Both the position numbers and the translations under genes were made by a program. Shown piece by piece: positions 1-14,369 of a stretch of DNA of 64,000 bases (its first letter is position 1; each line of letters starts with the position of its first letter). The notes beneath the pieces are model-generated. The model saw only the letters and a program-made list of their open reading frames with translations. It searched no databases and was not told the DNA's origin. The stretch is from the NCBI GenBank assembly GCA_013397845.1, contig VZTG01008989.1:1136786-1200785 (forward strand), in the 5' to 3' direction. Source of the DNA: Melanocharis versteri. Lineage: Eukaryota > Chordata > Aves > Passeriformes > Melanocharitidae.

Positions 1-3000
1 GTGGAGCTGCTGGCTTTCTCAGCAATTAAAGCTCAGCTGTTATTGAGGATGTTTCCCAACACATTTCCACAAAATGGAAAAACAAACACAAATACCCAGT
101 GTCTTACCAGCAGCAGAGGAAGAGTTTGCAAGCAAAGCTTAGCACACCAGGCTGAAAGTCTACTTGATTATACCATCACATAGTGGTGTGATAGAGTCTC
201 GTGTTCGTTCAGTAACTGAAAAAATAGGGATTTTTTTCCATCCCATTCAGAGCTGCCCATCCCAGTGACAATGAAGTCATCTGGGGTGAAAAGTGTCATA
301 ACTGGGCTTTCATTAGCTTTGGGTTTCTGACAGAACTTCCCTCTTTCATGTTCTATCACTCTGTCTCTCCCCTAAGAGACCAGTGGGGAACCAGCGCAGA
401 CAGTAGGTTGCATCCCAAGTCAGGTGTTTGCTAGAAAACCTCAGATGTCTTTCCGCAGCATCCGGAGCGGAGGACTCTGCTGGATCCAGCTGTCCACAAC
501 GTCAAAAAACAATCCTTTACCAAAGCACCTGGTTAGTGGACAGGTGAACCACTTTAATTCCTCAAAAAGAGCTCTTGAACACTGTCTCAAGTTATCCCAG
601 GGTAGATTTCCATCTGGAAATGAGGTCACAGTTTCTTTATATCCCATCAAAAAACTGGCCTCGTGCCACCAACACTGTCAACCATCCCTATCACTTTGAC
701 CAGGATGGCCTAAAATATGCAAAGAACCTCTGTTCAGCTACTCTCTCTGCCTGTCTCTGCGGTGGTCACCCACCTTTTCAAGCATTTCAGGAACACATTA
801 AGTCATTCTAGACAAGCTTTGCTATGCAGCTAAACAAATGACCCTTTCTGAGCATCAAGCAAAATAAGAGCTTGGGAACAATTGGAGGAAGTGAACCAAG
901 CAGACGCTCCTGCAGTAATTATCATCATTCACTTAGGGAAGAGGGGGAGCAGGGGAGCACCCTAGCTAGGACCACCCTCTCCTCTGAGGCTGGGGTCTGC
1001 TCCCATTGTTCTCACCAGGAGCCACACCACCGCCCCCAGCGGGAGCAGGACCAGGTCTTTTAATCCCCATTTCCTCTTGGCCGAATGAACTGCAGTGTAT
1101 GCCAGTGACAGCTAAATGAAGGATTCCTTTTTCCAGAGGACCGGCAACAGCTCTTAACTCATAAACGCAAGGTAATTGACATTACAAACAAGCCTTACCC
1201 AGAGGGACCCCAAAGCAGTCAACAATTGTGCTTTAATGAGTAGGAAGGGAGAATGGGGGAAGTCTTTATATGCTGCAGTAGGACATTCTAAGAAAAGCTC
1301 TTTCCCTTTTCCAGGCAAGGCAATGATTAAAGTCTGTGCATGAAACCCAGCAAGGAGGGAGGCCTTTCTGAAAACGCCTTTCTTCCTGGCTTTCCTGTGG
1401 AAAAACAAGGGGGTTGAAAAATGGTTATTGGGACTTGAGAAGGACAACAGCAGCCAGTTAACAAACCCAAACAATAAAAGAGGAAGCCAAGCTCAGATGA
1501 AAAAAGTTGAAGATCACAGCACTCTGGAGTTTTGCACACAAACAGAATTCAAATACTAGTATGAACTGCCACAGAAGGGCAGAGAGTGGGGTGGAAGTAG
1601 CTGAGGCTGATGTAACACCACTACCTTGCTAGCATTGTGCTTTAGATACAGTAAATCTGTGCAAGGCAAGTCAGAGGCAAATTTACAGCGTACAGGCTGT
1701 TGTATAAAACTGACTGTGAATTGCCTAGACCGGTAATATCATTTTGCTTGAGACCTCAAACTGAACCCAAACCACGTTCCCAACTTTGAAAGGCCAGTGC
1801 ATTATCTGCTAAGCCATCCATCCTACTGGAAAATCTTCTCCATGTTCATACAAAAGGAAAATAAAACCCAGGCTGCTCTGGGCTCTAAGCCAAGTCTGAA
1901 CACAACATACACACTCCCAAACAGGCAGGGAAAGTGTTGCACCAGGGGCTGGCAATTATGATCAGGCATCAATAGTTGCAAACTAGGCTTTGCCACAAAA
2001 GTCTTTATGCTGACAGCCTTGACTATGCTCAGTTGTTTGTAAGCTGCAGGTACGTTTCCTTACTAGTGCTATTGCATTCCTCCTGGAAGGGGAGGCAAAG
2101 CTAGAGTATGCTAGCCCTCAGTAGAGGAGAGCTATTTACAGAGACTCTTGAAATGCCGGGCACCACCTTGTTTGTTCTTTTCTTCTCTGCCCTTCTAGAC
2201 TGCAATCACCTTTGTTTTACCGGGTCAGGTGCAGAGGCACTCAGAACAAGATTTTCTTCTGTCTTGTTCTTTGCTTTGAAATCTCTGGTCACTGCTGTCT
2301 CCTGTGAAAGCTGTGTCCTACATTCCATGATGGAAGCTTTCACCTAGCTGATGCTCAGTTATTCTTCAAGAACACACCCCATGTGAGGTTCCATCACAGT
2401 GTAGGTCTGTTGCTACTTACACTTAATTGTTTTGTTCCATATCAAAGCAAGGCACCGTTTATTACCCTTTATCTACGTGCCAAACTCCCCTTGAGGTGAC
2501 TGAAAATGCGCCCATATTCAGCTGTTATATTGCTAATAAGCTGATGCAGCACCAATGCTTTGGTTACTGGTATGTAAAGGTGCCACTGTCCATCCCTGTC
2601 AGGACAACCAGGGAGTCCCACAGCAACATCAGAGACCAGTTTCCACAGGGACAGTGACAGTTTGCCAGCAGGTGTGACACACTGAAACCCCATTTCCAGG
2701 GGATACTACTGGATATTAATAAGGGATGCCCCTAACTTCTGCTTCAGAAAAACCAGCCCCATTGCCCTTTCTAGTGTCATGTTCAAGGAAAACAGCTGCA
2801 GTGCTGAGGCATGGCAACACTCCTGCAGGACGGTGCAGTGCGTGGCACTAGGCTGAAGGCAGAGCTCTGCAAATGAACTTCTCCACTGGCACTAGGGGAT
2901 ACCCTCCTCAGGGTCACACAACTGCTTCTGATGGGATATTTTTATTATGGAAAGGCTTTTCCAAAAAAGTAAATGAGATGTGCATACACAGTGCTGGAAG

Positions 3001-3549
3001 GGAGCCTGGCAGCACTAGAAAAGACAGGACAGAGGCGTTATTTTTTGGATATATGAATAAAGACCAATAGAGACATGGAAAGAGCAGGAGCTATCCATGT
3101 CTTTGAAAAAAACTGTAAGGCTATTTTGAATTATTTATATTTATATTTATATAGCACAGACATCCCGTGAGGCTTGAAAATTCATGTACAACATTGCACA
3201 TTGCATATCAAAAAAGCTAAGGAGCTGAAGTGCATGCAGCCAAAAGCCTGATTCAGAGAAAAGGAAATTTATTCAGAGTCCTTCTGAGTAAACCTTTATT
3301 TTTATAAGAAACACCATGAACTGCATGGCTCAGCCACTTCTGGATAGCAAACTGCTCAATTTATCAGTTTCAGAGTGGCTGAAGGCAGTATCAATTTTGC
3401 CTAGATTTGTATCTACAGTTCCATAGTACTGAGATAAAATAAACTTGTGTTTAGACCACAAAGTCAATACCCCTACTCCCTTAGTAGGGTTCTTTTTATG
3501 GATCTTTTACTGCTTAGACATTGCGTGAAAGAGATAAACTGATACTAGT
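1..3549. other. Intergenic, nothing recognised
   Basis: Unique, moderately A/T-rich sequence. Only short chance open frames. A TTTATA-type stretch at about 3,130-3,160 is the only simple sequence. Confidence 0.6.
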
Positions 3550-3720
3550 TCACAGAATCACAGAATGGGTTATGTTGGAAGGGATCACAGGAGATCATCT
3601 GGCCCAGCCTCCCTGCTCAAGCAGGGTCATCCTAGAGCACATTGCACAACATTGTGTCCAGGTAGCTCTTAAATATGTCCAGTGAAGCACACTCCACAAC
3701 CACACTGGTTCAGAAACCAT
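3550..3720 (-). mobile_element. CR1 LINE 3'-end fragment
   Basis: The plus strand begins with the reverse complement of a CR1 3' terminus (CACAGAATCACAGAATGGGT) and continues through the conserved segment containing CTGCTCAAGCAGGGTCA. So the element runs on the minus strand. Truncated at its 5' side and moderately diverged. Confidence 0.9.
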
Positions 3721-6299
3721 TAAAATGCACATTAGTAAACATTAGCGAGCATCATCACTGAGGCCGTAATTGTGGACTCCTTGGTCATACCCCAGGAGCA
3801 CTGTGATGCTTTAAAACTTGCCAGGTGATGTGAGGTGCTTCCCAGCCACTTATGCTTGGAAGGGGAGTGAGTTTGCATTTGGCAGAGTGAAAACCTTCCT
3901 AAGCCTTGGCATTTGGAAACACTGACCCCCAAAAAGATTTTTGCTACTCACTGAGAAATCATTCCTAGCCATGGGAATTGCCACAAACAACTCACCTGAA
4001 GCTCAGTTACCATGGGGAGTGACTTCTAGTACTACTTTATTTGAATTTCTCGCCTCCTTGGAGACAAAGTGTCCTGTGAATGAAACTCACCTGGCCTTCC
4101 TCTAGCCACCAAATCTGCTTGGGCTGGGCATGGGTCCAACATGGATGCCCTGGAGTTTGAAAGAGCCTATATCCCTTTGGCCTTGCCAAATCCCCAGTCA
4201 GTGCCTCCCTCAGTCAGGCCAAGCTGCCAGCCTGGTCCTGCAGGAAACAGCAAGTGCTGCAATCTGCATGTGCCTCCAGCCAGGCTTGAAAACAGTACCA
4301 GCCCTACTGTGACGCAGCAACAGACTGCTTTAGATGGACATGCCTACGGGAGAGGGCTCTCTTCCTTCTCCAAAATGTGGCTTGTTCCATGAGACCACAG
4401 GCAGGTTCACAAGACCACACATGAGACCACAAAGCAAGTTCCTCATCTTCCTAAGTGATTGTGTGGCTTCATTTTCCCAGACCCACTGAATAGGTCCAGT
4501 GTCTGCTCCTTGAAACGGGAGCTGTAGGCACTCAGCATCTGAAACACGCGGATTTAGGAGCCTTTATTCCCCACGATCAATCATTTTAACCCCTCCACGG
4601 TGTCCAGAGACTTAGCTGAAGGGGCATGTAGCACCCAGGGGTCAGACTTCTGCGGACTGTAGCCACGCAAAGGTCTCATCAGCAGCGCAGCTGCATAAAA
4701 CCAATGCAGGCATCCGGAGAGAAAGAGAGCTGTTTGGAAAAAGCATCTTCCTCCCGCCCGGCTGGGCCAGCGCAGCCCCGGTGCGCACCCCAGCAGCCAC
4801 GAGACGCACACGCCGCCCACAGCAGCAACTGCTATTCACAGAGATGGAAGGAGCCACTTTTTTGTCATCAACAAAAGGCAGTGTCTATTAAAAAAATAAA
4901 AGGCGTCACAAAACAAACAAAATGATTCATTGGGATTTTAGAACTCACCTCCAGACACAGCGGGAGGGGAAGAGCTTGCCATTACCCATTCTGGCTGCAG
5001 AATGGGATCAGCCCAAGAAAAAGCGTGTTCCCACAGTAGACAGTTTGAGCTTGTTTTGTCAGACACTGAGGTTCAAATGACCTTTCTTTTTTGGCACAAG
5101 GATTTTGGCAGCCTCGAGAATGGTGGTGCTAAATAACAGTAACACCAGCTTTTTCCTGGTACCACATACAGTCAACAATGCAAACAGTGTTTCAGGGACT
5201 TGGTGGGGCTGAGCTGCCGATTGGGATGCAGAGACAGATCAAACTTTGGTTAGAGAATGAATAGCACTTATTTACTTGTAATCTCCACCTTGATGGGAGA
5301 CACAGACATGCATGTGAGAGCAACTCCTTCTTCAAAAAGATTTTTCACCTTTCTTGTCTCTATGCTCTGCTTCTTCAAATATCTTCTGGGATGTCATCTT
5401 GTCAACTAATATGTCATGCAGAAAAGGTATTCAGTCACAGGAACAGTATTGAGAAGCAAATGGACAGTATTAACAGCTATAGTAAAAGCAAACATAATCC
5501 TGCACTTCAAGTTTTCTACCTCAAGTTACCCTTTAGTTCATCTAGTTGTGACTTCATGTCAATTTTTTGTTTAAAAACTTTTGAATTAATAGGAAAATTT
5601 CAATTCATTTTGTCAGAGGGATAGGGATATTTTGTACTTCACCTTCTCACAAGGTTTGTGAAAGGCTTTGTGAGGAAAGAGTCCCTCTTAAGTTCTGATA
5701 CAGAAGGACCAGGCTCTCTGAGGTCTCTCAGTCATTATTAGACTTCAAAGAATCCAAGCAGAGGCCAGATTCCTTCTCCAGACCTGTCTGGTCTGCATCC
5801 TGCTGAACTGCACTTCGCTCCAAAAGTGAGCATGCAGGTATCTACAGCTCCCTCCAACTTCCTACCAGGAGCAGACTTCTCAGGAGACCAACAGAAGGCA
5901 AGAACAGGCATTTCAGTTGGAAAAAAAAAAAAAAAGCAATCCAAAAAGCTAAGTGTCATTATCTTTTGATCGGCTTAGCTTTAGATTCACTCTAGGCAGC
6001 AAGGCAGAAGGCTTGCTGGGAACTCTCAAAGACACAAGAAAGGTATTGCATGGCTCAGTATTACCTGGAAAAGTTGGATTTATTTCCTGACAACACTGAC
6101 CCTCTCAAATGCTCCAATAGCTTTACTTTCTGTCTGGCTGTTTTTCCACTGTTCCACTCTTGACCTCGCTGCTAAACGACATCTTTCAAATTAAGTGTTT
6201 TTACACATTATTACAACATTGAAATGAATCCAGGTGGTAATTTTCAAAGGAGCTGAAGGTAGAAAGTCAATAACTCATTTCCTTTTAGAAACTTTGACG
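3721..6299. other. Intergenic, nothing recognised
   Basis: No exon recognised. The patch at about 4,740-4,830 is somewhat GC-rich. A 15-A run lies at about 5,920-5,935. Confidence 0.55.
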
Positions 6300-6900
6300 A
6301 TCCCATCTGCAATCCCAACTCCCTGCAGCAGTGGGCACGGCAGTTCACGTGGGAAGGACAGGCGGGGAGGGTGCAGTCACCTGTCAGCTCAAAATAAGGG
6401 CTGAGCTGGTGGCCATCAGTCTCTCGGAAGGAGCTCAGCTGTGGTACCCACTCGGAGGGGAGCGATGTCCTCTGCAGTTGCTGGAAAGGATGCGGTGACG
6501 CAGACTAAGCTCCCACAAAAACATACAGCTGTCCAGGCCTCAGGCTGCAGGGAGTGCCAGAGTCTGGCACTGGAACTGGATGACAGCAGAGACAGCAGCT
6601 GTGAGAAATGCGACCAGGCAGATGATCTGCTCATCATGGTGCTAAGAGAGGAGGTGGAAAGGTTAAGAAGCATAAGGGACCCTGAGGAGGAGATTGGCTG
6701 GTGGAGCCACTCTACACCATCTCTGTGGCAAATGCATCAGCCGGCTGCATCACAAGAAGCAGAGGATCCCCTACCATCTCACCACATCAGGCAGAAGAAG
6801 GGGACCTAAGAGATGGGGGTTAGGGAGGGAAACAGGTCTCTGCCAGAGGCAGCAGCTGAATCCCCTCCCACAGAGAAACCTGGTGTAGAAGTTCTTTGAA
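6300..6900 (+). mobile_element. Probable endogenous-retrovirus-type remnant
   Basis: Includes an open frame (6,441-6,809, 122 codons, first codon ATG) with a Cys-x-x-Cys pair followed by a charged, probably helical stretch containing EEVERLRSIRDPEEEIGWW. I recall similar peptides as frequent retroelement-derived open frames in bird genomes, often near a gag-like region. Nothing resembling polymerase or envelope and no paired LTRs were found here, so it is a solo fragment. Without a database search the family is uncertain. Confidence 0.45.
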
Positions 6901-9900
6901 TGTGAAATTGCTTTTTTGCATTGACCTGAAATATACTGAAAAACATCTGGAGGTATTCGTCTTCCTCTGGAAACTGATGACACTAGTTTTTTCACTAAGA
7001 GAATGTAAATGTGATATTGCTTTTGCTCTGTTCAAGTATAACAAATACTGCCCTAACATCATGGCAGCAAAAAAGTTAAGATTGAGTGAAGAAAACCTTG
7101 CACAGAATCAAACCCCCTACTACATGCCAATTAACATCTACTCCCAAGGAAGGTATTTATCTTGCAATATGAAACAATTGCTCTTTTACATAACAAAAAC
7201 TTATTTTTCTGAAAATAGTGGGTTCCTGGTACTTCTTTCTAATCTGACCATAGACTGTTCTTCTGTATATCTTTCTGTCTGTCCATCTACTTCCGTTCTC
7301 CCCACAGAGATACCTGTAAGACCTCAAATGTAAGTAATTTCAAACTCCTCAGAAAGGTGAGGGCAACTCATGCTCTTGGTGAGGAATACCACTTTCTCAT
7401 CAAGGAGGTGAAGTGGAGCACTGAACAGAAGCATCCAGGGGTCCCGCTGTCAGCGGGAATCAGAAGAGAGCTACATTAAAGAAAATAATTATGTATTTTC
7501 CTATTTGTCCAAAAGAATGCAGAAAAAGGAAAGGCCAGAGGCTATCTACAGGACCAGCATGGATCAACACAGCTAACAACAGGCATTTGATCACCTTAAG
7601 TAGAAATAAGTCATTTATATTTACAAACATAAGCAAAAGTATCACCTGCTCAGAAAATAGCTCCCTTATCTAACTGTGGTGCAGACAGTGTGTTCACATA
7701 GATGTCAGTGGCACAAATCCTATTTGCTTGTTTCTGATCAGATGAGTCAGAAGTATGAACAGCAGATTTTCAGGACCAAAGGCATCTTGGAGGTGGCTTG
7801 ATCAGCTACCTGGGTATTAAGTGACAGCCTATCCAAATGCCAAGACTGCTGTTAAATATTTCTCCCATTAAACTCAACTAACGCTACTCCTGCTTTCCCC
7901 ATGGGCAGATGGCCATACCACCCAAACCCAGTCTGATCCCTCCCGCAGCTCTTATATCCAGCCCTGTCCCCAGATCCCAGGCCTTTCCTTCCCTCCAAAA
8001 TTAGAGTTCTGTCTCTCTGCTTCAGCCTCTGCCTGAGGCACACTGCCTGGCTGCTGCCAGTGAAGCTCTGAGACTGGAGTGGATGACAACCAGAGCTCCT
8101 TTCTGCTTCTGCACTCCTGGGATGAAATGCCCCATTTTCAAATTCAGACAATGAAGTTCAGCACCCTGACCCTGCAACACATTCCTCAAGTGTCTTTTAG
8201 ATTAGTAAAACAGGTATTTAGAGACCAGTGCACTCATTTGAATGTTCAGAGACAGTAATTTGGCACCTGGTCCTGATTTGAAAACTGGGTCAACTGTTTT
8301 TTTCTCCTCTGATCTGCCTCCTTTCACTGGTGACAGTCAGCAAAAACTACTTTTCTAATCTGAGTCAGTCTTGGAGATTAATATGGCAGAACATCAGCAC
8401 CTATATCAGAGAATTACTATCCATCATCCTATTGAAAAGGTAGGATCTTGGCAGCTTTTGCAGAATTACATCCTGAGACATAGGACAATTCGCCCAATAA
8501 ACAGATGTGTCCAGTGTAAGAGAGGTTTAATATGTCCTTGAAAAACTTTCATCGGTTGATGTTGTGAACATGGTAAACAGGCATAATTTGCAGTTTCCCC
8601 TGAGCAGATGCTCAGGTAAAAGACTTTATGAAGGGCAGCTGGAAAGACTGAAAAGGGGACTGATTGTGAAAAACATATTCTACAGGCTGAGTGCATATTG
8701 AGTTTATATCAGTTTCACTTCTGGTCACCTATGTGCTGACCTATTAATGAGGGCTTGCTGCTTACTTCTCAGTTTTATTATTTTGTTGTGTCAGTTCTGA
8801 ACACAGAACTGCCCACAACCAGAAAGTTTGGGGCGCTACCTATTTTGATTTAGAAATTGCCAAACTGAGAGTGGTTTCAAGCTTTCTGTTCACTAGAACA
8901 AAACCAAAAGTCTGCAAATCCATGTTAACTCACTTGGATCAACTACACAGAAAACCCACAATCAGGTTGGGCCCAGTGTTTTACTAGGCTGTGCCAATCC
9001 TGAACCCCAGCCTCCTCCATGGAGCCTGTGAGAAGGGACAACTGAGGCAGGAAAGCAAATCACAGAATCAGTCTCGATGCCTTTCCATTGGAGAGATCAT
9101 GGTACCCCCAACCCGGCTTGTCTCACCCGGAGGTGCCACAGTCCTGCGTGAACACGCAAGCACCATCATCAAGCCCAGATGAGGTCTTCAACACAGAGGC
9201 TACTTTGGAACTCAAGGGGCAGCCTAATATCCAGTGACATCTTTTCAGCCTGATTCATAAATCACAGCTTCTTATACATAAATGGTGGGAGTGACATAAT
9301 TGTATCCAGCCCCTCTGGTTGTTGTCTGTAGCCAGTCATTCCCTTTGTGTCACCTTGTGGGAGCTCCTGCCAGTTAACCTTCATCTCAGCCCAAATCTTC
9401 TGTAAATATGAGATCATCTTTTCCACCACACCAGCAACACCAACTGTGGTGAAAACATCCCACTAGGTTTCAGCCCCATGCTGCAGACACCACTCCTGGT
9501 GTTTGTTGGCTCACCCTCAGGGACTGGACACTTGAAACATCTGGGATCTCCCAAAGGAAAGTGATGGAGGTGACCGGCGCTTGATTGGCTTGATTGTAAC
9601 TTTGGGTGTTGCCATGATCTGCTGCAGTGCCCCTGCCCTGGCCTCTGCTATTCTCAGCATGTTGGCCACACTTTAATTCAGATTCTCATTTACACTTGGT
9701 GTTTCAGTATAACCCTGCAAAATTCAAGTTCCTGTTTTGAGCAGCACGTGGCATGTTTATGGAGGTAAGTCCCAAGACACCCATCAACAGATGCTTGTTG
9801 CTGACGAATGATGTCCGAGATCATATACTGTGTTTTGGCTATAATTTTTTTTAAGTTGCAATTCAAGACAATTTTTTGCCAGTTTCAAAGCACAGCTGAA

Positions 9901-12900
9901 CTACCAGAGGGACTCATGCTTAGCTTGGATGTATTTACTATCAAGTGTATTATTACAGCTCTCCTTTTTCTAAATTGACTGACCTTCTGCATTTCCCTTG
10001 CAACTATTTTGGAAAGAGATGCTGGGGGAACGGGAGTTCCTCAATGCTCTAGTGAGATCGATCCATCTTCAAGCCATATTTTAAAAAAGTTACCCTGAAG
10101 GCTCTTGTGGTATTGGCAGAGGCTGGCTCCAGCAGTGTGTCACCCCAGCCATCCTCTCCCAGTGATAGGGCCAAAGCAGGGAGCTGTGAGGGCCAGCTGC
10201 ACGGCCAAGGACTTTCAGCTAGTCACATCAGGATTTCTCCAGCCACACACACAGAACTGGAAAAGTAACAAAATACTGCATCAGCATAGAGAATGTTTAA
10301 GTCTTCCAGAGAGTCTGTTTAATTTTATGATTCTGCTATTAAAACATGGGGGGTTGACTTATTTCACACTGTTTCTTCTTTTCCTTACTGCTTCTTCTAT
10401 ATTTTCCTTATCAGCTGTTCTTCCCATAAACACTGTTGCTGAAGCAGTGAAGTTTTTCCATTAAAAAAAAAAAAAAATCGCTGTCATTTCTACAGCCTGA
10501 CCAGGATCCTCTGTTTGTCATACTGTGCCCCACTAGGAATGGGGAGGATGAGCTCCACAGCAAGACCCCCACTGCAGGAAAGCACTGGGATGCGCGTGTG
10601 CATGAGCGTGTACGTGTGTGCAGAAAGGGAATGCGAGAGGGAGAGAATGTGTGTGTCCCCAGTTTAATTAGAAAATTTAATTGGATGGAGTTTGGGTCTT
10701 TTTTTCCCCCCCCCTTTAGAGCTGGCTGCAATAAACAGACTTTTCTCTTTCCCTTTCATCCTTCAGTGGTTTGTAGTTCTGCATCTGCTCTGCTGGCATT
10801 GTCTCTGCTAACGGCCATACCGATCAGGAAGCCAGAGCCAGGAGGCAAATGAAGGGACTGCATTGATACCGCTGATCACTGAGCCCCACATAACTGGCAA
10901 CTGTTTCTGTCTTTTACCTCTGGAGATGAGTTGAACAGATTGTGTAAAATTTGGTGGCTTCCAAAAAAGAAAGGGGGGCTGGGGAAAGAGGGAGGGACAT
11001 CTTACTGCCTCAGCCCTCTTGCTACCTGGTACCCAGGGGTCTGTTCAAACAACACGCTCAGCACAGGAAGCAAAAGTGAAAAATTCGTGGAAGTGAGCAA
11101 ATCCGCTGATTTCAGGGAATGTTTGCACAAAAGAGTGAGAGACTAAACACACTGCTCCTTTTTCTCTGTGGGCGGATGCTACAGGCTTAAGTCCTGCCAC
11201 AGAACCCTCCACCTCTCAGCTTTGGCTCTGCTGTGGCAATAGAGCAGGCAAAGCCTTGCACCACACGCTTGGCAAAGGGCTCAGCTCGGACACCGAGGAA
11301 CCAGTGCCAGGAACAGTGACTAACATACGAGAGAGTCTGAGCAGGTGGGACACTTCTCACAGATGCTGTTTTCCATTGCTCAGCAGCATCTCATCACACA
11401 GGATATGGGCCACAGTCATAAGGTGAGATGGATATTTGTCATCTCTACCCAGAAAAAATGGCCTGGGCAAACTGACTGGTGGCTTTCTTGTTCTCCTCAG
11501 TTTGACTTTCAAGTGAGATAGTAAAGATCTTCTCCCTCACCATGTTCCCCCACCTTTCTGCACATGTTAGCGGCTCTCCTGATGTTTGCTGTGTGTTTGA
11601 GAATGCAGATGATTTACATGGAGGTAGATGTTTGCCCATCCTTGTCTAGCACAGATGAGTATTATGACAAAATAAACCTCTAAGAGAGGCCAAATTTTGA
11701 TGCAAACAGTTTCTTCCTCTGAATTTTAAGATGAAAGGGACAAGGTGGGCCCCCACCATATCATCCTGCTGGTTCCTCAGGTGGATCAAGTTCAAACACA
11801 AGCATTATATGGTCCACACGCCCCATAATCTCTCTCTCTTTTTCTTCTTGCTTTCCCTGNATTCAGCTTACTCGAATGTATATCATTTCCAAGTTGAAGT
11901 CCAATCTGCAGCCTTGTCCCCAGTGAGATACTCAATTTACCACTCCTGTAACTAAAGCTCATTGTTACGGCTATAATAATCAAATGTATCACTTTCCTAA
12001 AGGATACTTCTGGTCAACATTTTGCATTTTTTAGAAAGTTCTCTATAAAACTCTTCTCTTTGTTATGTCACACGCAGGCTTCCTGCTCCATTCAACCTTT
12101 CTTTTTCTTTCTGTGTCCTATTCATTACACCAATGTACAGGCAAAGAAAAAAAATTATATTTCCCTTGGAAGAATCAAAACTGTTCATGTCTATGAAAGA
12201 ATAATAACATGACCAGGGGACTACAGATCAATGTTATCCAGATCAGCACTTAAATGGAAATCACTCTGCATGAAAAATTCACGATGCCCTCTATCCTTAA
12301 CATGGATAATGGGGACATCTGGTTACAGCAGACAGAATCATTTTACGTACCCATATATATATGTGGTATACAGAATTGTGGGCTTTCAGAGTAATCCAGA
12401 CAATGACTGACATTGCCAGAATTAGTTATTTTGTAACTATTTTGAGGAGACTAATAGACCTTCCTCTAATGAACACAAGTTCCTAGTACCATTATCAAGA
12501 CAGGACAACGGGCTAGATAAGATCACTGATGAGATCTCGTGATACCTGCAGGTTTTACCTGCTTCTATTTTTTAACTGAAATTTTTCATATTGATGAAAG
12601 GAATGGTGGCCAATCTTCCTGTCCATTCATTTCCCCTTCTTTGGCCTCAGCCCCAGTAAGATTTCCGCAGCCCTTGGACTCTTGGCAGCACCTGCATTAA
12701 GAAGGAGGAAGTGCAGAGCCTCTTCACACTCCAGGCACTTGGCACACTTTTTGCCCACAGGTGTCCAAAGCAGTTTATGCCATGATGGACTCATAGAGCA
12801 GCTGGGGAAAACTGTGTCTTAAATCTCTGACCACCCTACTGAGGATGGTACAGACCACACACTTACCTACCACCTTGACTTCCCTTCTAAAGGCTAGTGA

Positions 12901-14369
12901 CTCAATGCTTTATGTCCCAGGACTGAACAGGACCCTCTTATCCTTTAAACACAGCTGGAGGACAAATGTCAGCAGCTCTTCTGGCCTTCTGATGTGGTGT
13001 ACTTGGGCTAGGAACACCTCCCTAGAAAGTGGAAAACCTGGCTTGGTCCCTTCCCCCGTCCCACAGGAGTTGATCCCGTGCTCTCACCAGGCTGGGGAGG
13101 GACAGCCTTGAGGAAGAAGCTGAGCGGAGAGGCAATGCCTCCGTCTTTCCTTCCACAAGAGGCCCCTGCATGAAGGCTTCAAGGGCTAGAAGGAGAAGCA
13201 GTGTCAAACAGAGCCCTGTGCTGCAGTCTTCACATTTAAAGGCGTACATGAGTCTCAATTTCTCAGCCTTACCCCTCTGTGGATTTATACTTAACATGAT
13301 CCGGTCTTTGGACAGAAGTTGCTCGTTTTGATTTGTAATGGGGATATCTCTGTCTTTAGTTAGGCTTTTGAAAAGAACATTAGGCCTATATTGTATTTCT
13401 TCTCACAGAACTCTCACAGCTGCTTCAGTTTTGCCTGAAAACACATCAGAAGTTTAAAGAAATCAGTGAGCTTCCCTCCTCTTTCTAAGCAAAGTCAAGG
13501 GTCAGTGTGCAGTGTTGCACAGCACCCCAGAGCCCACAGCGTGCATCTCCTGTCTGTGCCCGCTGGCAGCCAAGAACAGAGGACAGGAGGGCAAGTCTGG
13601 GGTCCAGGAAGGGACACCACAGCACCTCATCAGTGTGCAGTAACATGCAGGAAGGAAAAGTGGGCAGCAATGGTGCTTTTAACTGTTGGGCATGAAATGT
13701 AAAGGCAGAGGTCAACACGGAGAGAAGACCAACACAAACGGCTTCAGGATAGGCATATACAAAGGTGCACATATGTTAGCACTTGAGATTAATACTTGCT
13801 GATTAATACCTTGTCTTACACCTGGAGAAAAGACATGAACAAAAGATAGACAAGCCCAGCAATCCAGAGATAGAAATTATATCCCCCACCATAGAGGAAG
13901 ATCAAATAGCATATTAGTTGTTCAATATATATCAGCATATGCTTTTATTATCGATATATATTTAGCTGTCTTGGACAATATAATCAGATTAGATCAGCAG
14001 AAGAGGATCCCGTACTACACACTTATGTCCTAATAAATATGCACAAGAACTACTTCACACACTGCTCAGGCCAGAAGCTGCTCTCTCCATTGCCATTAAT
14101 ATTGATTGGTGTTTAAGTGGAACTCACTGTCAGCCCATTGCACCAGCTCTAATGTGACAGCCATGGTTAGTGCAATTTCTGTTTCTAACACAGACCTTAC
14201 CCTTCCTGCACTTTCTGATTCCCTCAGTAGCCGCTGTCTCCTCGGGTGTTGCCTCAATCAAACGAAGGCCCAAGATGCGGCTTACATACAGGAGAATTTT
14301 TCATATATTAAGAGCATAAAATTTTTCCCCATCACTCACCCAATTTAAAACATTCAAATGAAAAAATTA
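6901..14369. other. Intergenic, nothing recognised
   Basis: No exon, RNA gene or clear mobile element seen. Frames here are short and lack any recognisable domain. One N at 11,860. Confidence 0.55.
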
